DNA from: Dorea sp. AF36-15AT
Lineage (GTDB): Bacteria > Bacillota > Clostridia > Lachnospirales > Lachnospiraceae
Reading direction: 5' to 3'
DNA: 64,000 bases
NCBI RefSeq assembly: GCF_003477705.1
Contig: NZ_QUDV01000001.1
Location: 372,001-436,000 of the forward strand
Under the pieces are notes generated by a model that did no database searches, had not been told where the DNA came from, and saw only the letters and a program-made list of their open reading frames with translations. Shown here piece after piece: positions 25,937 to 34,115 of this stretch; positions within the stretch are counted from its first letter, which is position 1; every line of letters starts with the position of its first letter. The position numbers and the translations under genes are program-made.

Positions 25937-26995
25937 ATGCGTAAATTCTGGTACAGAAGAATTCTTATCATGATACTGGTGCTGTCAGTCAGCGTAGGTG
26001 GAAGTTACTGTCTGCTACAGTTACAACAGAGTAATCTGGAACGTGAAGTTGCTGCTGAACCGTCAGAAACCATGGTAATCCCAGGCGGAATGCCGGTGGG
26101 AATTTATCTGGAGACAGATGGGGTTATGGTGCTTGGAACAGAGGCGGTAGAAGATAAAGATGGGGAGAAACATGAGCCGGCAGCTCATCTGGTGAAAGAA
26201 GGGGATTATATTGTCGGTGTGGGAGATGATGAAATCAGAAATAAATCAGAGCTGATCGCAGCCGTGAAATCTCTAGAGCAGCCGGAGATAGTACTGAAAG
26301 TCAGACGGAAAAATCAGAAGATCAATATACGGATGAGAGCTGTTGAGTGCAGTGTGGACGATTATAAACTGGGAATATGGGTAAGAGATAATGCTCAGGG
26401 ACTTGGAACAATCACTTATCTGACGGCGGACAGTACTTTTGGCGCACTGGGACATGGGATTCATGATACCGATACGGGAGAGCTGCTGAAAATATCCAGG
26501 GGCGTACTTTATTCCACCAGTATTCAGGATGTGCAGAAAGGAACAGAAGGATACCCTGGAGGTATGGAAGGGATTATTGTATATAACAGCTATAATATGC
26601 TGGGAAGTATTACAGAAAATACAGAGCAGGGCATTTATGGAGAACTGGATCGGGTGGATACACTTTTTCGTAATGCAGAGCCTGTAAAAGTAGCAGGAAA
26701 AGACGAAATCGAAGAGGGAAATGCACTGATCCGGTGCGCGGTAGATGGATGTGTGAAAGAATATCATGTACAGATTACGGAGATAGACAGAAAGGCGTCA
26801 GAGATCAATAAGCGTCTGGAGATTGCTGTGACTGATCCGGAACTTCTGGATAAAACCGGGGGAATCGTGCAGGGAATGAGTGGCAGTCCAATCCTGCAGA
26901 ATGGAAAACTTGTAGGCGCAGTAACCCACGTCTTTGTCAATAGTCCGACAAAAGGTTATGGAATTATTTTGGAAGATATGTTGAAAAAACAGTGA
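25937..26995 (+). CDS. spoIVB: SpoIVB serine peptidase
   Basis: Forespore protease that crosses into the intermembrane space and triggers processing of pro-sigma-K. N-terminal membrane helix (RILIMILVLSVSVGGSYCLL), a PDZ domain (about residues 85-140, GDYIVGVGDDEIRNKSELIAAVK), and the SA peptidase domain with GALGHGIHD (catalytic His) and GMSGSPILQNG (catalytic Ser). 352 residues. ATG 25937 is six bases after GGGAGG; the frame extends to TTG 25919 upstream of that site. Confidence 0.95.
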   Translation: MRKFWYRRILIMILVLSVSVGGSYCLLQLQQSNLEREVAAEPSETMVIPGGMPVGIYLETDGVMVLGTEAVEDKDGEKHEPAAHLVKEGDYIVGVGDDEIRNKSELIAAVKSLEQPEIVLKVRRKNQKINIRMRAVECSVDDYKLGIWVRDNAQGLGTITYLTADSTFGALGHGIHDTDTGELLKISRGVLYSTSIQDVQKGTEGYPGGMEGIIVYNSYNMLGSITENTEQGIYGELDRVDTLFRNAEPVKVAGKDEIEEGNALIRCAVDGCVKEYHVQITEIDRKASEINKRLEIAVTDPELLDKTGGIVQGMSGSPILQNGKLVGAVTHVFVNSPTKGYGIILEDMLKKQ

Positions 26996-27034
26996 AAATC
27001 TCGTTAGATAGATTGATTTTACGACATGAATTTC

Positions 27035-27063
27035 TTGAACTCCGTAAAATGTAAAATTATAAT
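27035..27063 (+). promoter_or_regulatory. Sigma-A promoter for spo0A, with a nearby 0A-box-like site
   Basis: TTGAAC and perfect TATAAT separated by 17 bases, 58 bases before spo0A. TACGACA at 27020-27026 differs by one base from the Spo0A box (TTCGACA read on this strand), which would fit autoregulation but is a short match. Confidence 0.6.
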
Positions 27064-27120
27064 TATTTTTACAATATATGCACGATGTATTGCAATACCA
27101 GTGATAGGAGGAATAGAAGA

Positions 27121-27912
27121 ATGGAAGCAATCAGAGTGGCGATAGCCGACGATAACGAAAGAATTCTGGAATTACTTGACGAGATTATCCGTAGTGATAA
27201 TGAACTGAAACTGGTAGGAAAAGCTGACAACGGAGAAGATATATGTACCATTATCCGCGAAAAAGAGCCCGATGTGGTGCTGCTGGATTTGATCATGCCG
27301 AAAATGGACGGATTAAGTGTAATGGATCAGATCAATCACGATCGGAAGATACGCAGACGTCCGAATTTCATTGTGGTAACGGCGGTGGGACAGGATCGTA
27401 TTACAGAGAGTGCATTCAGTAAAGGGGCGCAGTATTATGTGATGAAACCATTTAAAAACGAAGTGTTGCTGCATCACATTAAGGACACTGTGAAAGGGAA
27501 GCATGCACCGGTCACGGCAAAGACGGAAACTGTCATGGAATCACGGGAGATGACGGAGGAAGATCTGGAAGCGAAGGTGACAGATATGATCCATGAGATT
27601 GGAATTCCGGCACACATCAAAGGCTATCATTACCTGAGAGATGCCATCATTATGGCGGTAGAGGATATGGATGTGTTAAACGCAGTGACAAAAGTGCTGT
27701 ATCCGACGGTGGCTAAGAAACATAAAACCACATCCAGCAGAGTGGAACGTGCAATCCGTCACGCGATTGAGGTAGCGTGGAGCAGAGGAAAACTGGATAC
27801 GCTGGATGAACTGTTTGGGTATACGGTGAGTAATGGAAAAGGGAAGCCTACAAATTCTGAATTCATTGCTCTGATAGCAGATACGATTCGGTTGGAATAC
27901 AAAAAGAGATAA
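27121..27912 (+). CDS. spo0A: Sporulation master regulator Spo0A
   Basis: Response regulator that commits the cell to sporulation. Receiver domain residues about 1-125 with the acidic pair ADDN, the phospho-acceptor in [17 protein letters not shown] and the switch lysine in MKPF. The C-terminal DNA-binding domain (about 150-263) contains the near-invariant [13 protein letters not shown] and [16 protein letters not shown] recognition helix. 263 residues from ATG 27121, which follows AGGAGGAA; an in-frame ATG at 27085 has no site. Confidence 0.97.
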   Translation: MEAIRVAIADDNERILELLDEIIRSDNELKLVGKADNGEDICTIIREKEPDVVLLDLIMPKMDGLSVMDQINHDRKIRRRPNFIVVTAVGQDRITESAFSKGAQYYVMKPFKNEVLLHHIKDTVKGKHAPVTAKTETVMESREMTEEDLEAKVTDMIHEIGIPAHIKGYHYLRDAIIMAVEDMDVLNAVTKVLYPTVAKKHKTTSSRVERAIRHAIEVAWSRGKLDTLDELFGYTVSNGKGKPTNSEFIALIADTIRLEYKKR

Positions 27913-27988
27913 AAACCTTTTCTTTTTGTTAAAAATACGGTACAATCTTACGTAAGAAGGAATGTTTGTTCAGATGGAGGAATGAGAT

Positions 27989-29425
27989 ATGAAGAAAATA
28001 CTATTTGCAACTTCCGAAGCAGTACCGTTTGTCAAAACCGGAGGGCTGGCTGACGTTGCAGGTTCATTGCCAAAGTATTTTAATAAAAAAGAGTATGATG
28101 TCCGCGTGATGCTTCCAAAGTATCTGTGTATCAAGGAAGAATGGCGCAACAAGATGGAATATGTGACTCATTTTTATATGGATTGGAAATGTGACTCTAC
28201 ATATGTAGGCGTATTGAAGCTAGTTCACGATGGCATTACATTTTATTTTATTGATAATGAGGGATACTTTGGTGGATTCACACCATATGGAGATATATTT
28301 GGAGATGTTGAGAAATTTGCATTTTTCTCAAAGGCTGTGCTCAGTACATTGCCATTGATCGATTACCGACCGGATATCATTCACTGTCATGACTGGCAGA
28401 CAGGACTTGTACCTGTATATCTGGATAATTTCCGCTTTGGCAATGAGTTCTTCCGCGGTATACATACAATTATGACCATACATAACCTGAAGTTTCAGGG
28501 AACCTGGGATACCAAGCGGATTCGTGAGATTACAGGACTTCCGGATTATTATTTTGCACCGGACAAGCTGGAAGCTTATAAGGATGCCAATTACCTGAAA
28601 GGCGGTATCGTATATGCAGACAGAGTAACCACAGTAAGTAAGACTTACGCAGAAGAAATTAAGACTCCGTTTTATGGAGAAAAGTTAGACGGATTGATGA
28701 ATGCAAGATCGAATTGTCTGACAGGTATCGTGAACGGACTTGACTATAATGACTGGGATCCGGCCGAGGATGAGCGTATCGATTATAACTTCTCTGTGGA
28801 AGATTTCCGTAAGAAGAAGGTTAAGAATAAGACTGCGCTGCAGAAAGAACTGGGATTAAAAGTTGATCCGAAGGCAATGATGATCGGTATCGTATCCCGA
28901 CTGACAGACCAAAAGGGACTGGATCTTGTGGCTTACGTGATGGATGAACTGTGTCAGGATGCCATCCAGATTGTGGTACTTGGTACTGGCGAAGAACAGT
29001 ATGAGAATATGTTTCGTTACTTTGCCTGGAAGTATCCGGATAAGGTATCAGCAAATATATACTATTCTGATCCGATGTCACATAAGATCTATGCAAGCTG
29101 TGATGCATTCCTGATGCCGTCACTGTTTGAACCTTGTGGACTGAGCCAGCTTATGAGCCTGCGTTATGGTACACTTCCAATCGTCCGTGAGACCGGGGGA
29201 CTGAAGGATACGGTAGAGCCGTACAATGAGTATGAGAAGACAGGTACTGGCTTCAGCTTTGCTAATTATAATGCGCATGAGATGATGGCTGCAGTTCGTT
29301 ATGCAGAGAAGATTTATTACGATAAGAAGAGAGATTGGAATAAGATCGTTGAAAGAGCGATGAAGAAAGATTTCTCATGGAACAATTCCGCCAGACAGTA
29401 TGAGGAGTTATACGACAGCTTATAG
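27989..29425 (+). CDS. glgA: Glycogen synthase (ADP-glucose type, GT5)
   Basis: Extends alpha-1,4-glucan chains from ADP-glucose. N-terminal KTGGLADVAGSLPK motif, HCHDWQTGLVP, TIHNLKFQG, and the C-terminal EPCGLSQLMSLRYG donor motif with RETGGLKDTV. 478 residues, normal for the family. The other glycogen genes are not in the window; the gene stands between spo0A and the methionine synthase pair. Confidence 0.94.
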   Translation: MKKILFATSEAVPFVKTGGLADVAGSLPKYFNKKEYDVRVMLPKYLCIKEEWRNKMEYVTHFYMDWKCDSTYVGVLKLVHDGITFYFIDNEGYFGGFTPYGDIFGDVEKFAFFSKAVLSTLPLIDYRPDIIHCHDWQTGLVPVYLDNFRFGNEFFRGIHTIMTIHNLKFQGTWDTKRIREITGLPDYYFAPDKLEAYKDANYLKGGIVYADRVTTVSKTYAEEIKTPFYGEKLDGLMNARSNCLTGIVNGLDYNDWDPAEDERIDYNFSVEDFRKKKVKNKTALQKELGLKVDPKAMMIGIVSRLTDQKGLDLVAYVMDELCQDAIQIVVLGTGEEQYENMFRYFAWKYPDKVSANIYYSDPMSHKIYASCDAFLMPSLFEPCGLSQLMSLRYGTLPIVRETGGLKDTVEPYNEYEKTGTGFSFANYNAHEMMAAVRYAEKIYYDKKRDWNKIVERAMKKDFSWNNSARQYEELYDSL

Positions 29426-29443
29426 GAGTAACGGGAGAAGGAA

Positions 29444-30091
29444 ATGGATACAAGAACGAAAGAGGCAGTTCGTTACTTGGGATATGGCAATCATGCGGTA
29501 GATGGACAGACGCTGGAACTGATCAGAGATTCATTTGAAGAACTGGACAGAGTAGCAGACAAACGCATCATCTATCGCATTTTTGACGTGAATGTGACAG
29601 AAAACGAAAGCCTGGATATCGGCAAATTACATATAACAAGCAGAAATTTATCAAAGAATCTGTGTGGCTGTAAGGAAGCGTTTGTGTTGGGAGCGACCCT
29701 CGGAATCGGTATTGATCAGCTGCTTAGACGTTATTCGCTTACAGATATGTCGAGAGCGGTGGTGATACAGGCATCTGCGGCAGCAATGCTGGAAGAATAC
29801 CTGGATACCTGGCAGAAAGAGACAGCAGCAAAGCTTGAAGCCGAAAAACAGTATCTCCGGCCGAGATTCAGTCCGGGGTATGGTGATTTCAGTATCAGCC
29901 ATCAGGAGATGATCCTGCGTATGTTGAATGCAGAGAAAAGTATCGGTCTGACACTGACGAATGGCGGGATGTTGAATCCTACCAAATCTGTGACAGCGGT
30001 TGCCGGTATCAGCAGGACAAAAGAACGATGTCCTGTGCATGGATGTGAGGCGTGCAGGAAGACAGATTGTGCATATCGAAGGGAGACATAG
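29444..30091 (+). CDS. Stand-alone methionine synthase reactivation domain protein
   Basis: The 215 residues match the C-terminal SAM-binding activation domain of cobalamin-dependent methionine synthase (family signature region RPRFSPGYGDFSISHQEMI), plus a Cys-rich end (CPVHGCEACRKTDCAY) that may bind metal. It ends one base before metH, which lacks this domain, so the two are expected to work as separate subunits: this one regenerates oxidised cob(II)alamin by reductive methylation. Length and context support the call; biochemical role is inferred. Confidence 0.88.
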   Translation: MDTRTKEAVRYLGYGNHAVDGQTLELIRDSFEELDRVADKRIIYRIFDVNVTENESLDIGKLHITSRNLSKNLCGCKEAFVLGATLGIGIDQLLRRYSLTDMSRAVVIQASAAAMLEEYLDTWQKETAAKLEAEKQYLRPRFSPGYGDFSISHQEMILRMLNAEKSIGLTLTNGGMLNPTKSVTAVAGISRTKERCPVHGCEACRKTDCAYRRET

Positions 30092-32497
30092 ATGTTAAGA
30101 GACAGATTAGGAAAAGAGCTGCTGTTCTTTGACGGCGGTATGGGAACACTTCTTCAGGAAAAAGGATTACAGCCGGGAGAGCTTCCTGAGGTATGGAATC
30201 TGGAACATGCAGAAGAAGTGATGGAGATACACAGAGAATATTACAAAGCGGGAAGTGACATTGTACTTGCCAATACTTTTGGAGCCAATGCATTAAAGTT
30301 TCACGATGACAGATACGGATTGAAAGAGATCATTACAGCAGCCATTACAAATGCCAGAAAAGTTGCAGACAAAATAACAGCTGAGGAACATAGAGAAGTT
30401 TATGTTGCAATGGATATGGGACCTACCGGAAAGCTGCTGAAGCCAATGGGGGACCTGTCATTTGAAGATGCGTATGAGACGTATGCGGAAGCTGCTCGAT
30501 ATGGAGAGGAAGCAGGCGCAGATCTCATTCATATTGAGACTATGAGTGATACCTATGAGGTAAAAGCAGCGATACTGGCAGCCAGGGAAAATACAAGTCT
30601 TCCGGTGTTTGTGACTATGATTTTCGATGAGAAAGGAAAACTTCTGACTGGCGGCGATGTGCCGGGAGTTGTGGCAATGTTGGAAGGCCTTCGGGTCGAT
30701 GCGCTTGGCATGAACTGTGGCCTCGGACCAAAACAGATGATGCCGATTCTGGAAGATTTAATGAAATATACATCTCTTCCTGTTGTAGTGAAGCCGAATG
30801 CCGGACTTCCGAAGCAGAAAGATGGGGAGACATATTATGATGTAGAACCAGAAGAATTTGCAGAATATATGCGAAAGATCGTAGATATGGGGGGATGTAT
30901 CATCGGTGGATGCTGCGGTACAACTCCGGCACATATCCGAGAAATGGTGAACAGATGTCGTGATATGCAGATTCATGAGCCGGTGAAAAAGACGGATACG
31001 ATCGTATCTTCTTATGGCGGTGCAGTAGTCATTGGGGATAAGCCGGTAGTGATCGGAGAACGTATTAATCCGACCGGTAAGAAGAAGTTAAAAGCAGCGC
31101 TCAAAGAACACGATATGGATTATATTCTCAAAGAAGCTATTATGCAGCAGGATAATGGAGCACACATTCTGGATGTCAATGTAGGACTTCCGGATATCGA
31201 TGAGCCTGCGGTTATGGTAGAAGCAATCCGTGAGATCCAGAGTGTAACGAGCCTGCCACTGCAGATTGATACAGTAGATGAGACGGCTATGGAAGCAGCT
31301 ATGCGCATCTATAATGGCAAGCCGATGGTGAACTCTGTGAATGGTAAACAGGAGATTATGGATCAGGTATTTCCGCTGATTAAAAAATACGGCGGTGTGG
31401 TAGTTGGTCTGACAATCGATGAGTCAGGAATCCCGGATACCGCAGAAGGAAGGCTTGAAGTAGCACAGAAGATTATCAAAGAGGCTGCTAAGTACGGTAT
31501 CGATAAGAAAGATATCGTGATTGATGTGCTGGCAATGACAATCAGTTCAGATCCTGACAGTGCAAGAATCACACTGGATGCAGTCAAATTAGTCCGTGAG
31601 AAATGCGGCGTTCGTACGGTACTGGGAGTGTCCAATATTTCCTTTGGTCTGCCTTACCGTCCGGCGGTCAATTCTAATTTTTATACTATGGCAATGCAGA
31701 ATGGACTGAGTGCAGGTATTGTAAATCCATCGTCTGAGGATATGATGCGATCTTATTATTCTTATTGTGCATTGATGGGATATGATGAGAATTTTGAAAC
31801 ATACATTGGAAAATACGGTAATCGTACCGCAGAAGCAACCGCGCAGTCAACATCGCAGAGTGCAGAAATTACCCTGTCTTCTGCGATTGAAAAAGGATTA
31901 AAGGAAGAGGCACACCTGATTACAGCGCGTATGATCGGAGAGGGACAGAAGCCGCTTGATATTATTAATCAGGAACTGATCCCAGCACTTGATAAAGTAG
32001 GAAAAGGCTTTGAAAAAGGTACCGTATTCCTGCCACAGCTGTTGATGAGTGCGGATGCTGCAAAGATTGCATTTTCGGTGATCAAAGACAGTATGAGCGG
32101 TGACGAAGTGATGGAGGAAGCGCAGGATAAAGTCATCCTTGCGACCGTAAAAGGTGATATCCATGATATCGGCAAGAATATTGTAAAGGTATTGTTAGAA
32201 AATTACAGTTTCGATGTGCTGGATCTTGGTAAAGATGTACCGCCGGAGAAGATTGTTGAGACCGCGATCGAGGAAGACGTAAAGTTGGTCGGATTGAGTG
32301 CATTGATGACAACAACGGTAATCAGTATGGAAGAGACTATCAGACAACTTCGAGAAAAGAAGCCGGACTGCAAAGTAATGGTAGGAGGTGCCGTACTGAA
32401 TCAGGAGTATGCGGATATGATCGGAGCAGATTTCTACGGTAAGGATGCAATGCAGTCGGTATATTATGCACAGTCAGTATTTGGAAGAGAAAGTTAA
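30092..32497 (+). CDS. metH: Cobalamin-dependent methionine synthase lacking the activation domain
   Basis: Transfers methyl from methyltetrahydrofolate to homocysteine through B12. Domains in order: homocysteine methyltransferase (1-290, FFDGGMGTLLQ and zinc-binding GGCCGTTP), pterin-binding (about 320-575, VIGERINPTGKKKLK), B12 cap (about 595-670) and B12-binding Rossmann domain (about 680-800, GDIHDIGKNIV with the lower-ligand histidine). At 801 residues it is about 400 short of Escherichia coli MetH, and the missing part is supplied by the preceding gene. No cobalamin or SAM riboswitch is seen upstream. Confidence 0.95.
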   Translation: MLRDRLGKELLFFDGGMGTLLQEKGLQPGELPEVWNLEHAEEVMEIHREYYKAGSDIVLANTFGANALKFHDDRYGLKEIITAAITNARKVADKITAEEHREVYVAMDMGPTGKLLKPMGDLSFEDAYETYAEAARYGEEAGADLIHIETMSDTYEVKAAILAARENTSLPVFVTMIFDEKGKLLTGGDVPGVVAMLEGLRVDALGMNCGLGPKQMMPILEDLMKYTSLPVVVKPNAGLPKQKDGETYYDVEPEEFAEYMRKIVDMGGCIIGGCCGTTPAHIREMVNRCRDMQIHEPVKKTDTIVSSYGGAVVIGDKPVVIGERINPTGKKKLKAALKEHDMDYILKEAIMQQDNGAHILDVNVGLPDIDEPAVMVEAIREIQSVTSLPLQIDTVDETAMEAAMRIYNGKPMVNSVNGKQEIMDQVFPLIKKYGGVVVGLTIDESGIPDTAEGRLEVAQKIIKEAAKYGIDKKDIVIDVLAMTISSDPDSARITLDAVKLVREKCGVRTVLGVSNISFGLPYRPAVNSNFYTMAMQNGLSAGIVNPSSEDMMRSYYSYCALMGYDENFETYIGKYGNRTAEATAQSTSQSAEITLSSAIEKGLKEEAHLITARMIGEGQKPLDIINQELIPALDKVGKGFEKGTVFLPQLLMSADAAKIAFSVIKDSMSGDEVMEEAQDKVILATVKGDIHDIGKNIVKVLLENYSFDVLDLGKDVPPEKIVETAIEEDVKLVGLSALMTTTVISMEETIRQLREKKPDCKVMVGGAVLNQEYADMIGADFYGKDAMQSVYYAQSVFGRES

Positions 32498-32538
32498 AAA
32501 TAATATCAATATACATATGAGAACGAGGAGGCAATAAT

Positions 32539-34050
32539 ATGATCAGAGGACTAGACACAACCGTTAAACGATTGAGACACCAGGTATTTACAGAGGTAGC
32601 TAATCTCGGATTCAATGTGAATCCGGATACGCTGAATGATGATATGGAAGCAATTCCGTATAAAATGGTGAATGAAGACACACCGAGATACAGAGAGAAC
32701 ATATACAGAGCCCGTTCTATTGTCAGAGAACGTCTGCGTCTGGCAATGGGACTGTCGCTCAGACCGGAGGATAAACCGGTGCATCTGACTGCCGGCGTGG
32801 AAGCAAGTAATATTTCTGAAAAATATTATGAGCCGCCGCTTATGCAGGTGATTCCGTCAGCCTGTGAAGCATGTGAGGCAAAGGGATACGAGGTCAGCAA
32901 TATGTGTAAAGGATGTCTGGCACATCCTTGCATGGAAGTCTGTCCGAAGGGCGCAATTTCCTTTGTGAAGGGAAAGTCCTTTATTGATCAGAGCAAATGT
33001 ATTAAGTGTGGTAAATGTAAATCTGCATGTCCGTACGATGCGATTGCTAAAAAAGAGCGCCCATGTGCGATGGCATGTGGCGTAGGGGCAATCGGTTCCG
33101 ATAAGATGGGACGTGCCAAGATTGATAATGACAAATGTGTATCCTGTGGCATGTGTATGGTAAATTGCCCATTTGGAGCAATTTCTGACAAGTCACAGAT
33201 TTTCCAGCTTGCGCGTGCACTGTCTGAAGGAGAAGAAATTATTGCAGAACTGGCACCGGCTTATATCGGACAGTTTGGTGACAATGTAACACAGAGAAAT
33301 ATGAAAGAAGCTCTGAAAAAACTTGGATTCAAGGAAATTTATGAGGTGGCGCTCGGAGCAGATATCGGTGCGATCGCAGAAGCACACCATTACGTAGAGA
33401 AAGTAGCAACCGGAGAATTACCATTCCTGCTGACTTCCTGCTGTCCATCCTGGGCAATGCTTGCAAAAAAGCAGTTCCCGGATATGGTGGATCAGGTGTC
33501 TCAGGAGCTGACACCGATGGTAGCAACCGCACGTACCATTAAGCAAAAGCATCCGGATGCACGTGTGGTATTTATCGGACCTTGTGCTGCCAAGAAGCTG
33601 GAAGCCAGCCGCAGAACCGTGCGGAGTGATGTGGACTTTGTTATTACATTTGAAGAATTGCAGGCAATGTTTGATGCGAAGAAGATTGTACCGTCAGAAT
33701 GCGGTGGCAATTCTTCCCTGCACAATGCGACTGGAGCAGGCCGTGGATATGCGGTAGCAGGCGGTGTGGCAGAAGCCATTGAAAAATGTATTAACGAATA
33801 CTATCCGGGCGTTCCTGTACACATCGAGCATGCCGAAGGACTTGCAGAATGTAAGAAGGCACTGATGCTTGCCAAGGCCGGACGTATGAATGGATGTCTG
33901 ATTGAGGGCATGGGCTGTCCGGGCGGTTGTGTTGCAGGAGCAGGAACGAATATTTCGATTCCGAAAGCGCAGAAAGAGGTTAAGAGTCTTGTAAAGAACT
34001 CCAGCAAAGCACTTCCGGGAAAAGAACTGGTAGAGATACAATTGGATTAG
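32539..34050 (+). CDS. [FeFe] hydrogenase, probable group B (monomeric, ferredoxin-type)
   Basis: 503 residues. An N-terminal region without recognised motifs (1-110), a Cys-rich segment (CKGCLAHPCMEVCPKGAI), then two ferredoxin-like 4Fe-4S motifs (CIKCGKCKSACP, CVSCGMCMVNCP), then the H-cluster domain (about 230-500). H-cluster motifs are TSCCPSW, GPCAAKKLE and EGMGCPGGCVAGAG. The second motif has Gly where group A enzymes have Met (MPC), a feature of group B. Expected to exchange electrons between ferredoxin and protons/H2. No maturation genes (hydEFG) or partner subunits are adjacent. Confidence 0.88.
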   Translation: MIRGLDTTVKRLRHQVFTEVANLGFNVNPDTLNDDMEAIPYKMVNEDTPRYRENIYRARSIVRERLRLAMGLSLRPEDKPVHLTAGVEASNISEKYYEPPLMQVIPSACEACEAKGYEVSNMCKGCLAHPCMEVCPKGAISFVKGKSFIDQSKCIKCGKCKSACPYDAIAKKERPCAMACGVGAIGSDKMGRAKIDNDKCVSCGMCMVNCPFGAISDKSQIFQLARALSEGEEIIAELAPAYIGQFGDNVTQRNMKEALKKLGFKEIYEVALGADIGAIAEAHHYVEKVATGELPFLLTSCCPSWAMLAKKQFPDMVDQVSQELTPMVATARTIKQKHPDARVVFIGPCAAKKLEASRRTVRSDVDFVITFEELQAMFDAKKIVPSECGGNSSLHNATGAGRGYAVAGGVAEAIEKCINEYYPGVPVHIEHAEGLAECKKALMLAKAGRMNGCLIEGMGCPGGCVAGAGTNISIPKAQKEVKSLVKNSSKALPGKELVEIQLD

Positions 34051-34057
34051 CTGCTGT

Positions 34058-34086
34058 TTGACAAAATACGGAGAGCTGATTATAAT
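34058..34086 (+). promoter_or_regulatory. Sigma-A promoter for alaS
   Basis: Perfect TTGACA and TATAAT with a 17-base spacer, 29 bases before the ATG. The leader is too short to hold a T-box. Confidence 0.85.
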
Positions 34087-34115
34087 TAAGACTAGCGATT
34101 TTTTAGGAGGACGAT

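Noticed and set aside
29426..29443. Cobalamin or SAM riboswitch controlling metH
   Set aside because: Only 18 bases separate glgA from the activation-domain gene, leaving no room for one.
34086..34115. T-box riboswitch in front of alaS
   Set aside because: Promoter to start codon is only about 30 bases, too short for a T-box, and no GGTGGNACCGCG motif is present; I also saw none before leuA or pheA.
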